39,964 nt of DNA from an uncultured Bacilli bacterium (lineage in GTDB: Bacteria; Bacillota_I; Bacilli_A; RF39; UBA660): contig CAJUIY010000013.1 of the NCBI GenBank assembly GCA_910586865.1, positions 1 to 39,964 of the forward strand, in the 5' to 3' direction. Below, in pieces: positions 16,677 through 25,475 of this stretch (positions are counted from its first letter, which is position 1; every line of letters starts with the position of its first letter). A model generated the notes under the pieces. The model was not told where the DNA came from, made no database searches, and worked only from the letters and a program-made list of their open reading frames with translations. The translations under genes and the position numbers were made by a program.

Positions 16677-17575
16677 TCAGCATCCCCCAATAATATTCAC
16701 ATTTTCTCCATAAAGAACATTGAAAATATGATTGTAATCTTCGGAAGAGAAATTCTTAATTTGATTGTTTCTTTTATAGATAATCATACTTATCAGAGTT
16801 TTTGCAATGTAAGAGTCAGAAGGATGTATTTTAAAATCAAAAACATCTTTTATCCCTTTTATTTTGCAAAGAGAACTTCTTAAGTTTACTCTTATATCGG
16901 ATGAGAATACTTGCTTTTCTGCACTTGGACTAAAAGTATCATAGTATTCATAAGTTGGGTTGTAATAATTTATTTTTCCTTTTTTATCGAAAATCCTTCC
17001 TGTTAAACATTCTATATCGAATTCGGCATCTCCATCATATTTTTCTGTATCAATATTGATTAAATCTTTTTTATATCCAAAATATATATTAGTGTAAGCC
17101 ATATCATCATTTGTGTGTGTTCCACTTAATTCCTGATAAGGTGCTAATGCCTTTTCACTACCTATTAATATGTTTAGATGAGGAATAGTATGATATGACT
17201 TTCTACCATATACTGGTTCTATATCCGTTTCCGTTGTTCCAATGGTAAGTATTTGGTAATCTTTTCCTGTATGGAATTGATATAGATGTCGAATCACTTC
17301 AGCAAGTTCCGCTACATTTAGTTTTCCCTCCTAGTAAAGAGGAAAATATTCAGAAGAATTATAAATGTAAATATCTACAGACTCTATACTAGGGAACTTT
17401 TGGTAATAAACAAATTCTTGGTTTCTCTTTTTATCAAAAAAATCATGATAAGCTTTTGTTATTTCTATATAATTCTGTTGATATTGTTCGTCCAAAGTTT
17501 TAATGCGTTTTTCTGCTTCTACCTTTTCTTTTTAATGGTATCTAACTCTTTAGTAAGTCTTGTAATTCTATCCAT
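16677..17575 (-). pseudogene. Decayed gene of unknown function (frameshift plus in-frame TAG)
   Basis: Read on the minus strand, a good start (GGAG then ATG 17575-17573) gives MDRITRLTKELDTIKK. One missing A in a poly-A run near 17530-17535 then shifts the frame. Continuing in the corrected frame gives a coiled-coil-like stretch (KVEAEKRIKTLDEQYQQNY) and about 70 more coherent residues. An in-frame TAG (17333-17331) is followed at once in the same frame by the remaining 218 residues (EGKLNVAELAEVIRHLYQFH...). The intact protein would have about 300 residues. No family is recognised. The 3' part alone (16677-17297) has no convincing start. Confidence 0.75.
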
Positions 17576-17639
17576 AATTTCTATCTCCTTTTTCTCATTA
17601 AACCATTATTTAATCATTTAGTAAATAGCAAAAGTAACT

Positions 17640-17942
17640 TTATTTAACAACAGATAAAGTGATTACTTTATTAATATTGTCATCCTTTGCTAAAACATTT
17701 TTATGCTCTTTACCGCACTTTTCACAACGATAAATAATTTTAAAAGTATCTTTAAACTTTGTAATACCAATTGGTGCTAATAAACCTTTACATTTATTTT
17801 TTCGGTCTCCTGGATTGATATCAACATGCTTGGAATACAAACAATTAGGACAATGGTCTCGACAAGAATAACCTAGTCGATCGACCTTGAAACCACATTT
17901 TTCACAAGTAAATGCTTCATCAATTTCGTTAAAGTTTTTCAT
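17640..17942 (-). CDS. RNHCP-domain zinc protein
   Basis: The protein has 100 aa with CEKCGFKV, then CRDHCPNCLYSKHVDINPGDR, then KGLLAPIG, the hallmark of the RNHCP family. A C-terminal zinc-ribbon half follows with YRCEKCGKEHKN. Cysteines are paired as for two zinc sites. Its biochemical role is not established; nucleic-acid binding is a guess from the fold. The start is ATG 17942 with GGTGAT upstream, rather than the TTG of the longer frame. Confidence 0.8.
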   Translation of the reverse strand: MKNFNEIDEAFTCEKCGFKVDRLGYSCRDHCPNCLYSKHVDINPGDRKNKCKGLLAPIGITKFKDTFKIIYRCEKCGKEHKNVLAKDDNINKVITLSVVK

Positions 17943-18124
17943 TACTATCACCAAGTATATTATAGCAAATTTACATTGGAAAGAAAACTTTACAGTGGAA
18001 ATATGTCAAATTAAATCGATTTTATTGCTTTTTTAAAAATTACAAGTTATGATGAAAATGTAAGAATATACGAATAACAGAAGGGTAAGGTATTCTTATT
18101 ATAAAAATATTAGGAGGTGAAGAA

Positions 18125-18397
18125 ATGACTGCAGATACAGAAAAAATGAGAGATGCAGCAGCTGATGTAGCAAGTGAAGAACAAAAATATGCTACGTCAA
18201 TCGAAGAAATTGATAACTTAATTACCAATACTTTAGCAGAATGTTGGGGAGATGAAGCCTACGATGAGCTAAAGGCAAAATATACAAGTAAAAGTAGACC
18301 TGATTTGCAAGAATTAGGAAGATTAATCAATGAATTTTCAAAAAGCTTAACAACAGCAGCTGACGATTTAGATAGAGCAATCAATTCATTGAGATAA
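18125..18397 (+). CDS. WXG100-like protein (WGD variant)
   Basis: A 90-aa all-helical protein with a central turn Trp41-Gly-Asp43 between two amphipathic helices, the ESAT-6/WXG100 hairpin layout with the third position changed from Gly to Asp. Such proteins are secreted as dimers by type VII secretion systems or act as chaperones for their toxins. AGGAGGTG lies upstream. It is the first gene of a five-gene cluster. Because of the altered motif it is likely a structural partner of the second WXG100 protein. Confidence 0.75.
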   Translation: MTADTEKMRDAAADVASEEQKYATSIEEIDNLITNTLAECWGDEAYDELKAKYTSKSRPDLQELGRLINEFSKSLTTAADDLDRAINSLR

Positions 18398-18417
18398 GAA
18401 ATAAAGGAGGATGACAC

Positions 18418-18702
18418 ATGGCAGTTAGAAATTTTGACTATGAACAAGCAAAAACAACAATGCAACATATTCAAGAAGAAGCAAATAAAGTGAAAAATTA
18501 TTTAAATAAATGTGATGCGATTATCAAAGAAAATGTTGGTGTAGAAAATAGATGGTCAGGACAAAGAGCTAACGATTTTAAACAAAAGTGGGATAAATCC
18601 GCAGCGGATTTTGATAGTTTTGTACAACTAATTAATCAATATGCTAATAAAATTGATGATAGTTACAGAGCACATCAACAATTTGATCAAACCGCAAACT
18701 AA
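18418..18702 (+). CDS. WXG100 family protein
   Basis: A 94-aa helical hairpin protein with the canonical Trp46-Ser-Gly48 (NRWSGQRANDF) in its centre. AAAGGAGG lies upstream and the gap to the preceding gene is only 20 bases, so the two are co-transcribed and probably form a heterodimer. The usual C-terminal YxxxD/E export signal is not clear: the tail has SYRAHQQFDQ. A stable hairpin follows the gene. Confidence 0.85.
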   Translation: MAVRNFDYEQAKTTMQHIQEEANKVKNYLNKCDAIIKENVGVENRWSGQRANDFKQKWDKSAADFDSFVQLINQYANKIDDSYRAHQQFDQTAN

Positions 18703-18706
18703 TAAA

Positions 18707-18736
18707 AATATATTGCATTTTTATATGCAGTATATT
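18707..18736 (+). other. Intercistronic mRNA hairpin without T-run
   Basis: AATATATTGCAT (18707-18718) pairs over 12 bp (one G-U) with 18725-18736 around a TTTTAT loop, and no T-run follows. It lies just after the second WXG100 gene and may stabilise the 3' end of the abundant WXG100 message, reducing expression of the genes downstream. Confidence 0.55.
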
Positions 18737-18801
18737 GCAAGTAGAAGAAGTTGGTATATTTCTTTTAGTTGCAATGTACTAGGAAAGGAGAGATAAAAAG
18801 G

Positions 18802-19575
18802 ATGTCTATCAAAAATAAAAATTTAAAATTAGAGAGTGATATTCAACAATTATCAACAATTGTCAATAATTATGAATTTGGAACAAAAATGAATAACATT
18901 CAAAAAGCCTATAATCAGATTTTAGATGATTATAATAACTTTATAGTTATGGGTACGTTGGATAAAATTAATATTGCTTTTAAAACAGATGCAACGGGAA
19001 AAACTGGTAAATATAATGACCAGGATGAAAAACATAATCAACAAATTATTAATGATATAAAAAAACAAGTAAAGATAATTAATGAAAATATTAAAGGTAT
19101 TGATTATGGTTCTAAAATAAATGCGAAAATTCAAAGCGATAATGTTCTGGAAAGGTTTATGGAAATTGGTTTAGGAGATGGATATTATATTAAGCAACAG
19201 ATAGGAAACATCATTGATAATCAACTTAATCCTTGTTTAACTTATCTAAATGGGGTTATAAAAAATTTAATAGCATATTCTACAACCCTACAGGATAGTA
19301 TTGCTAAAAATATTACAAATGCAAAAGAAGAATTGGACGAGGCTTCAAAAAAAACGAATGGTACCAAAATAGTCGTTGGTGGTAAAGATAAAATGGAAAG
19401 CTATAAGAAACGTCTAATGGAGACTTCTAGTTTGCTTATTAATTTAAAAAAAGAGTGCATGAACTTTTCTAAAAAACTAGAACAACTAAAAGCTTTTACA
19501 ATAAAATATGTAGGATCTAGTAGTTCTAGTGGGAGAAGTAATTCCAAAACCTGGGAAGATTTTGCATCACATTAA
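18802..19575 (+). CDS. Helical protein of the WXG100 cluster (257 aa)
   Basis: It starts at ATG 18802 after AAAGGAG; the upstream in-frame codons have no site. The protein is hydrophilic and largely helical and coiled, with no signal peptide or membrane segment, and ends in a Ser-rich tail (SSSSSGRSN). It could be an LXG-like or longer WXG-like secreted protein, but no toxin domain is visible. The assignment rests on its place between the WXG100 genes and the membrane protein. Confidence 0.6.
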   Translation: MSIKNKNLKLESDIQQLSTIVNNYEFGTKMNNIQKAYNQILDDYNNFIVMGTLDKINIAFKTDATGKTGKYNDQDEKHNQQIINDIKKQVKIINENIKGIDYGSKINAKIQSDNVLERFMEIGLGDGYYIKQQIGNIIDNQLNPCLTYLNGVIKNLIAYSTTLQDSIAKNITNAKEELDEASKKTNGTKIVVGGKDKMESYKKRLMETSSLLINLKKECMNFSKKLEQLKAFTIKYVGSSSSSGRSNSKTWEDFASH

Positions 19576-19596
19576 TTTTGAGAGGAGATTTTATTT

Positions 19597-21270
19597 ATGT
19601 CAAAAAATTCAGTGAAAATATCAGGTGATATCTACGCTACTATTAATAAAATACAAAGAAATCTCGAAAATGCAAATGGATACGTAAATAAATCGTTGGA
19701 TCAAAATAACAAAGAATCTAATAACGATAATATTAACATAATTCAATCCTTTACACATCAATTGCAAGTATGTTTAAATCAAGCTAATCAATGTTTGCTA
19801 TTCGAAAAGTCTTATATAGAAGATTACGCAAAAACAGCAAAACAATGGGATCAAGCTACACAGGCACTTAAATCAGGTGAAAAAGAAGTAGCAATTAAAA
19901 AGTTAAATAAATTAGCAAAAAATGGTAAGAGTGAATTAGTTACAAAAATGTTGAAAGAATCTGGTTACAAAGCAACCTATAAATCTAATGCAAAAAGTGT
20001 TCTTGTTATTGCAAGTATTAAAAAAATAAAAAGTAAAAAAGAAAAACAAAAGAAAGATAATACTAGTAAGGTAGCAACAGTCACAGTTGCCTCTACTGTT
20101 TCAAAAGCGAGTACATCTACTAAAGCAACAAAAGCTACCAATGCTAAGGTGGTAAAGAAAACAACTTCTAAAGCTACGACAGTAGCTAGTTTAAAGAAAA
20201 AACTAAAGAAGGCTCTAAAAAAAGGGGATGCCTCTGCAGTAGCTACGTACACTTTATTAGCATCAGCAATTGGAAAGAAAAAAGCAAAAGCTTATGTAAA
20301 TAAACTAGGATATAGTGTGAAATACAAAAACAATAAAGCAGTTTCTTTAAATAAGATGAAAGAGAAGAATATCGTAGATGTAGGAAAAGATGGTAATAAA
20401 GATAAGGATACAAATAAAAATAATAATACAACTACTATAGATAAAAATGAAAATAGAAAACCAAGTGATACCATTGATGGAAATAATACAGATTCTAATG
20501 TAAATAATAATGGGAATGATAATACCAATAATAACAACAATAATAATAACACACAGGATAGTAATAATAATGATGTGGTTGCAAGTGTAGATGATACGAA
20601 TACAAAACCAGAACAACCAAGTAATCCTGTGGAAGACAATAATCAAACTAGTACTAATAATACTAACAATGATAGTAATAATAATTCTAATTATGGTGCA
20701 AGAAATGAGACTTCATCCGGAAATAATGATTCTGCAAACAGTGATATCGAAGTAGAAGGAAATGAAAATATTTCGGATGCTCAACAGGGAAATGCAGGCG
20801 ATGATATTCCAGCAGATTTAGATGATGATTTTGATGAATTGCCTAAAAAGGAAAATAAAGTTACTACTATTGATACTGATACAGAAGTAGAAAAACCGAA
20901 AAAATCAGGTGGTTTAGGAGTGGCAGTACCATTAGGATTAGGTACCATTGCAACAGGAGCAGCAGCAGTCGCAGGAGTTAGATACTTAAAAAATAGAAAT
21001 GAGTCAGAAGATTACGATGATTCAGAAGACTATGATGAGGACAGTCAATATATTGATTCTGCTCAATATGCAGAAGATGAAGATGAATACTCAGGACCTG
21101 CTGGTAGTGTTTATACGGATGTTTCTGAAAATAGTGTAGATGATTTATATACCGATAACACAAATGATGAAATAGAAGAAACTTACATTGATCCAGATGA
21201 TTTTGATGATGACGAGGATGATTTTTCGAATGATAAAGCATTTGAAGAAATAAATTCTAATTTCAATTAG
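19597..21270 (+). CDS. Cluster membrane protein with N-rich linker and acidic tail
   Basis: The protein has 557 aa. The N-terminal helical part (1-100) is followed by two related Lys-rich modules (about 96-140 and 200-250), each ending in a GYxxxYKxNxxxV-like strand (ESGYKATYKSNAKSV; NKLGYSVKYKNNKAVS). Thr/Lys- and Asn-rich low-complexity linkers (250-400) come next, then one membrane segment (about 437-455, GLGVAVPLGLGTIATGAAAV). A very acidic C-terminal tail (460-557, Asp/Glu/Tyr) completes it. There is no signal peptide; the topology would place the acidic tail on one face of the membrane and the modules on the other. No known family. It may be the membrane anchor or wall-spanning partner of the WXG100 proteins. 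Confidence 0.65.
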   Translation: MSKNSVKISGDIYATINKIQRNLENANGYVNKSLDQNNKESNNDNINIIQSFTHQLQVCLNQANQCLLFEKSYIEDYAKTAKQWDQATQALKSGEKEVAIKKLNKLAKNGKSELVTKMLKESGYKATYKSNAKSVLVIASIKKIKSKKEKQKKDNTSKVATVTVASTVSKASTSTKATKATNAKVVKKTTSKATTVASLKKKLKKALKKGDASAVATYTLLASAIGKKKAKAYVNKLGYSVKYKNNKAVSLNKMKEKNIVDVGKDGNKDKDTNKNNNTTTIDKNENRKPSDTIDGNNTDSNVNNNGNDNTNNNNNNNNTQDSNNNDVVASVDDTNTKPEQPSNPVEDNNQTSTNNTNNDSNNNSNYGARNETSSGNNDSANSDIEVEGNENISDAQQGNAGDDIPADLDDDFDELPKKENKVTTIDTDTEVEKPKKSGGLGVAVPLGLGTIATGAAAVAGVRYLKNRNESEDYDDSEDYDEDSQYIDSAQYAEDEDEYSGPAGSVYTDVSENSVDDLYTDNTNDEIEETYIDPDDFDDDEDDFSNDKAFEEINSNFN

Positions 21271-21289
21271 GAATAAGGAGAGCTATTAT

Positions 21290-21694
21290 ATGGAAAAGAG
21301 AGATAAATTTTTACCCATTGGATCTGTTGTTTTATTAAGTGGCGGAACGAAAAAGGCAATGATAACAGGTTTTTGTTCCATATCGGATGATGATAAAACA
21401 AAGATTTATGACTATTGTGGTTGCATCTATCCAGAAGGTTATTTAACATCGAATCAAATATGTCTGTTTAATCATGATCAAATAGAAGAAATATTTTATA
21501 TAGGGTATGAAGATGAAGAAGAAAAAGAATTTAAAGAATCTTTAAAAGAAATTCTTGAAGAGTACCAAAATGGAGAATTAGATTTATCAAGTAACGAGAT
21601 AGAAGATATAGAAGATGAGGAAGATGAAAAGGATTTAGAAGAAGAAAACACCAATATTTTCTTTCAAGATAATGAGGATTTAGAACATCTATAA
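21290..21694 (+). CDS. DUF4176-domain protein
   Basis: The protein has 134 aa. Residues 6-80 (KFLPIGSVVLLSGGTKKAMITG, then YDYCGCIYPEGYL, then FNHDQIEEIFYIGYEDEEE) match DUF4176, a small domain repeatedly found in type VII secretion loci of Bacillota. The C-terminal 50 residues are highly acidic. Its start has AAGGAG upstream, and 19 bases separate it from the preceding gene. Its presence is the best single argument that this cluster belongs to a type VII secretion context. Confidence 0.85.
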   Translation: MEKRDKFLPIGSVVLLSGGTKKAMITGFCSISDDDKTKIYDYCGCIYPEGYLTSNQICLFNHDQIEEIFYIGYEDEEEKEFKESLKEILEEYQNGELDLSSNEIEDIEDEEDEKDLEEENTNIFFQDNEDLEHL

Positions 21695-21760
21695 ACTAAA
21701 TCTTTTTCTTTTGCTATATAGCTATTCGTGATATACTGAAAGTAAATGGAGGTAGACAAT

Positions 21761-22486
21761 ATGGATTTAGATTTAAAAATAAATGAATTTGAAGGACCAT
21801 TAGACTTATTACTTCATTTAATAAAAGAAAATAAGATGGATATTTTTGATATTGAAATAGAAAAAATAACAGAACAATATTTAGCTTATCTTGATAGTCA
21901 GGAATCCATGAATTTAGAGATTGCCAGTGAGTATCTTGTTTTGGCAACCGAATTGATTGAAATTAAATCAAAGATGTTACTTCCGAATGAAAAAGAGAAA
22001 ATAGAAAAAGAAGAAGAAATAGATCCTCGAGAAGAGTTGGTCAATCGATTATTAGAATATGAGGCTTATAAAAAAATAACGCAAGAATTAAAAGAAAAAG
22101 AAAGTATTAGAAGAGCTATCTATACCAAACCTGCTAGTAATTTAACAGAATATAGGCAGGAAGATAGTAATATTGGATTAGATATCGATATTAATGATTT
22201 GGTAGAAGCGTTAAAAAGATTTATAGAAAGAAAAAAAGAAGATGCACCTATATCAACAAAAGTAACAGAAAATGAGATAACAGTATCATCAAGGAGATAT
22301 GATATTAAGATGATTTTATTAAGAGAAAAGAAAGTGTCTTTTTACAAGTTGTTTCCAACTTTAACAAAAGAATATATAGTAGCAACTTTCTTAGCAATTT
22401 TAGAGATGGCTAAAAGTAGAGAACTTATGATAACACAAAATAATACATTTGATGATATCGTATGTGAGGTGGTAGAAAATGGATAA
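21761..22486 (+). CDS. scpA: Segregation and condensation protein A
   Basis: The kleisin subunit of the Smc-ScpAB condensin, which bridges the Smc head domains. The N-terminal signature NEFEGPLDLLLHLIKENKMDIFDI is followed by EYLVLATELIEIKSKMLLP, a charged middle and a C-terminal winged helix (VSFYKLFPTLTKEYIVATFLAILEMAK). At 241 aa it is typical. ATG 21761 is used because GGAGG lies just upstream. It overlaps scpB by eight bases. A TGA-TATACT extended -10 near 21732 is a plausible promoter. Confidence 0.95.
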   Translation: MDLDLKINEFEGPLDLLLHLIKENKMDIFDIEIEKITEQYLAYLDSQESMNLEIASEYLVLATELIEIKSKMLLPNEKEKIEKEEEIDPREELVNRLLEYEAYKKITQELKEKESIRRAIYTKPASNLTEYRQEDSNIGLDIDINDLVEALKRFIERKKEDAPISTKVTENEITVSSRRYDIKMILLREKKVSFYKLFPTLTKEYIVATFLAILEMAKSRELMITQNNTFDDIVCEVVENG

Positions 22487-23054
22487 CTTAGCAATTTTAG
22501 AAGGCTTATTATATGTAGTTGGTGAAGAAGGATTAACACTGGAACAAATTGAGCAAATATTAGAGTTAGAAGAAGAAGCTGCACGACAATTACTGAAAGA
22601 TTTAAGAAAAGAATATGAAAGTAATAAAAGAGGAATTCGAATTGATTTTTTAGGCAATCGATTTAAGTTAACAACAAAATCAGAACACAGAGATTACTAT
22701 CAAAAGTTAATGGAAAATCCAACAACGAATACTCTTAGTCAGGCTGCACTAGAAACTCTTGCTATTATTGCGTATAACCAGCCTATTACAAGAATACAAA
22801 TAGATGAAATTAGAGGAGTTGCTAGTGGACAACTTGTTAGAAAATTAGTTGCAAAAGGATTCATCAAAGAAAGTGGAAGAAGTGATATGGTGGGGAGACC
22901 CATTTTATATGAAACAACTCATGAATTTTTAGATTACTTTGGACTTGCAAATATAGAGTCTTTACCAGATGTATCTCAATTGATTGACAGTACGAAAGAA
23001 GAAAAAGATATAGAGAAAGATTTATATCATTCAAAATATAGGGAGGAGGAATAA
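22479..23054 (+). CDS. scpB: Segregation and condensation protein B
   Basis: A dimer that binds ScpA in the Smc complex. Two winged-helix domains: the first includes ILEGLLYVVGEEGLTLEQI and the second TLSQAALETLAIIAYNQPITRIQIDEIRG, then RGRPILYETT-like text (GRPILYETTHEFLDYFGL), the most conserved part of the family. At 191 aa it is normal. It overlaps scpA, with GAGGTGG as its ribosome binding site. Confidence 0.95.
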   Translation: MDNLAILEGLLYVVGEEGLTLEQIEQILELEEEAARQLLKDLRKEYESNKRGIRIDFLGNRFKLTTKSEHRDYYQKLMENPTTNTLSQAALETLAIIAYNQPITRIQIDEIRGVASGQLVRKLVAKGFIKESGRSDMVGRPILYETTHEFLDYFGLANIESLPDVSQLIDSTKEEKDIEKDLYHSKYREEE

Positions 23055-23136
23055 ATATCGTTATTCTTTTCTCCAAGTAAAAAAATTAATTTTATATACC
23101 ATTTAAAAAAAAGTATGATATAATAATTCTGTAATT

Positions 23137-23221
23137 GCTTGGATGGCGGAATTGGTATACGCACAGCACTCAAAATGCTGCGACTTCGGTCATGAGGGTT
23201 CGACTCCCTTTCCAAGCACCA
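23137..23221 (+). tRNA. tRNA-Leu (anticodon CAA)
   Basis: An 85-nt tRNA with acceptor arms GCTTGGA (23137-23143) and TCCAAGC (23211-23217). A 5-bp anticodon stem CAGCA/TGCTG surrounds the loop CTCAAAA, giving anticodon CAA. A long variable arm with GAC-TTCG-GTC marks the class II type. The GGTTCGA T-loop and an encoded CCA end (23219-23221) complete it. It reads UUG codons. Confidence 0.95.
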
Positions 23222-23259
23222 TAGGGAAATTAGTCGAACTAAATCGACTTTCAAAATAT

Positions 23260-23286
23260 AAAGGTTAATTTCGGTTAATCTTTTTT
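23260..23286 (+). terminator. Terminator between tRNA-Leu and the small paralog gene
   Basis: AAAGGTTAA (23260-23268) and TTAATCTTT (23275-23283) form a 9-bp stem with one G-U around TTTCGG, followed by T to 23286. A second small dyad AGTCGA/TCGACT (about 23232-23249) precedes it. It ends only 27 bases before the start of the next gene. Confidence 0.75.
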
Positions 23287-23313
23287 GTTTGTTTTGAAAG
23301 GAGTTTGATAGTT

Positions 23314-23586
23314 ATGCAAATAGTAAAAGAAAAACTAGAAATTGATGAGGTATTAGAAAAGAAAATTAATAACTTGCTTAAGTTTAATAATATTAAAACA
23401 AAGTTAGAAAATGGTAGTATTATTAATTTAACAAACACGAATATTGCCTATATAGAGCCACATAGACTTGAAATAAAAGGAACTACTTATCTTTTCTTTA
23501 ATGAGTGTGAAGATGTTTATATTAACGATTTAAGTAGGCCTATTCCTTTAAAAGAATTAGAACATTTTATCAAGTGTACTTTTTAA
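23314..23586 (+). CDS. Small element protein, paralog of the protein at 28551
   Basis: The protein has 90 aa; the start at ATG 23314 follows AAAGGAG, while the longer frame would begin at a TTG inside the spacer. Its central text AYIEPHRLEIKGTTYLFFNE and its end, DLSRPIPLKELEHFIK, are shared with the protein at 28551 (YIEPHRIIIKG...LEQYIK). No family is recognised. It lies directly before a large serine recombinase, where an accessory or regulatory role is possible. Expression is probably limited by the terminator just upstream. Confidence 0.65.
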   Translation: MQIVKEKLEIDEVLEKKINNLLKFNNIKTKLENGSIINLTNTNIAYIEPHRLEIKGTTYLFFNECEDVYINDLSRPIPLKELEHFIKCTF

Positions 23587-23696
23587 ATACAAATTAAATA
23601 CGAAAAAAAGCGAAATTATGCTGATTTAGTTTATTGCAATTTAAACTGTAGGTAGTAAAATATGGTAAAATGCTTAAATTCTTGAAAAGGAAATAA

Positions 23697-25475
23697 ATGA
23701 ATAAAAAGAATGCAGCAATCTATTGTCGTGTCAGTACAGAGGATCAAGTCCGTGAGGGTTATTCTCTACCTGAACAACAAGAAAAATTAAAAGATTTATG
23801 TAAATATCGAGATTATAATATATATGGTATTTATGAAGATGCAGGAATATCAGGAAAAGATATGGAACATAGACCACAATTTCAAAAGATGTTAGAAAGT
23901 GTTAGAGATGGTAAGGTAAATGTTATTGTTGCTTATAAACTTGATAGATTAACAAGAAGTGTTAGAGATTTAGAAATATTAATTAGTGAATTAGAAAAGT
24001 ATAATTGCAGTTTAGAATGTGCCATGGATGATATTAATACATCAACTGCTAATGGAAGATTTTTTGTTAGAATGTTAACTGTATTATCACAACTTGAGAT
24101 TGAAAGAGTATCAGAAAGAACAAAGTTTGGTATGGTTGGAGCCATCAAGGATGGACATATTCCAGTCAGAAAAACACTAGGTTTTATGAGAAAAGATAAG
24201 AAGTTAATTATTAATCCTGCTGAAAGTGAAATAGTGGAAAAAATATTTGATTTGTATTATAAAGGAAAGTCATATCAAACTATTGCTAATATTTTTAATG
24301 AAGATAAAGTGTTAAATAAAAAATGGTATGATACAACCATATTAAAAATATTATCTAATCCACTTTATAAAGGTGATTTTATAAGTGGTACTAGAAGTGG
24401 TAATCCTATTCTTTATGAAAATGTTGTAGAGCCACTTGTATCAAAAGAATTATGGGAAGAATGCCAAGAACAAACTAGAAAAAATACAAGAAATTATACA
24501 AGAAGAAATGATTATGTCTTCTTTCAAAAGATTATTTGTCCTAATTGCCATAAAATCATGGCTTGTAAAGCTCCAGGTGGAAGTAAAAAGAAATATATTT
24601 ATTATCAATGTAATAAATGTAAGACCTATGTTAGAGAAGATAAACTAGTAGAATTATTAATAGATGAAATAACAGAGATTATTGAATATTATTCTATTGT
24701 TAGAAAACACTTTGCACCACTTTTAAAGAAAAAACTCGAAAATACGAATGAATTACTTTCTAAAGAACTATATATTTTAAAAGATAAAATAATAAGACTT
24801 AAGGAAGCTTATTTAAATGAAATTATTGGCTTAGAAGAATATAAAGAAGATAAAAATTATTTAGAAAACAGAATTATTGAGATTGAGAAGAAAATCAAAG
24901 AGGAACAAGAACTAGAACAATACAATTTTACATTTGAAGACATGATGCTTAAAAGAGATATAGAAAGTATCAAGTGTTTTATTAATCCCTTTTACGAATT
25001 AAATTTCCAATCTAAATGGAATGAATTATCTATGTCAGAAAAACAAGAGTTAATAACAAGTTATATTGATAATATAGATGTTATTAAAAATGACAAGGAA
25101 ACAAAAATAAAACATATTACTTTTAGAAAAACATTTATTGAAGAATATGCAAATCTTTTTAATAATGGTGGTGTCAATAGAAACCGAGAAATAAAAGCAA
25201 ATAATGTACCTATAAATATTAAAGTATCAGTCTCAATGACTAGAGAAGAAATAAAGAAGTATATTAAAAAATTACAATTAAACTTTCCTATTGATTATCA
25301 AGAATTAAAGAAAGAGCAAATTAATGATGAAAAGTTTATGCTTAAATATAACAAAGGGAACTATTTCAATGAACCTTTTAAATTAATACCTATCATTGAT
25401 AAATTTAAAATAACTAATTATGGATTAATAGAAGTCCCTGTTAGTCCAATCAATATTATAAATGTTAATATTTAG
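23697..25475 (+). CDS. Large serine recombinase (integrase type), second copy
   Basis: The protein has 592 aa. The resolvase domain (5-150) has catalytic Ser13 in IYCRVSTEDQ, followed by VAYKLDRLTRSVRDLE and LSQLEIERVSERTKFG. A Recombinase domain (about 160-260) and a zinc ribbon (CPNCHKIMACKAPGG...CNKCKTY, about 280-312) follow, then a long coiled coil (330-400). It differs clearly from the recombinase at 2994 and is closer to phage-type integrases. The ribosome binding site is AAAGGAAA. It lies 475 bp after tRNA-Leu, which may mark the left side of the element. Confidence 0.93.
   Translation: MNKKNAAIYCRVSTEDQVREGYSLPEQQEKLKDLCKYRDYNIYGIYEDAGISGKDMEHRPQFQKMLESVRDGKVNVIVAYKLDRLTRSVRDLEILISELEKYNCSLECAMDDINTSTANGRFFVRMLTVLSQLEIERVSERTKFGMVGAIKDGHIPVRKTLGFMRKDKKLIINPAESEIVEKIFDLYYKGKSYQTIANIFNEDKVLNKKWYDTTILKILSNPLYKGDFISGTRSGNPILYENVVEPLVSKELWEECQEQTRKNTRNYTRRNDYVFFQKIICPNCHKIMACKAPGGSKKKYIYYQCNKCKTYVREDKLVELLIDEITEIIEYYSIVRKHFAPLLKKKLENTNELLSKELYILKDKIIRLKEAYLNEIIGLEEYKEDKNYLENRIIEIEKKIKEEQELEQYNFTFEDMMLKRDIESIKCFINPFYELNFQSKWNELSMSEKQELITSYIDNIDVIKNDKETKIKHITFRKTFIEEYANLFNNGGVNRNREIKANNVPINIKVSVSMTREEIKKYIKKLQLNFPIDYQELKKEQINDEKFMLKYNKGNYFNEPFKLIPIIDKFKITNYGLIEVPVSPINIINVNI

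Noticed and set aside
17297..17325. ATG-TAG start-stop after a strong AGGAGGG on the minus strand, as a possible regulatory minimal ORF.
   Set aside because: It lies inside a decayed gene in which the same frame continues on both sides; chance is the simpler explanation.
20243..20646. Several long minus-strand ORFs opposite the Asn-rich linker.
   Set aside because: They are shadows of AAT-rich low-complexity coding sequence on the plus strand, with no ribosome binding sites.
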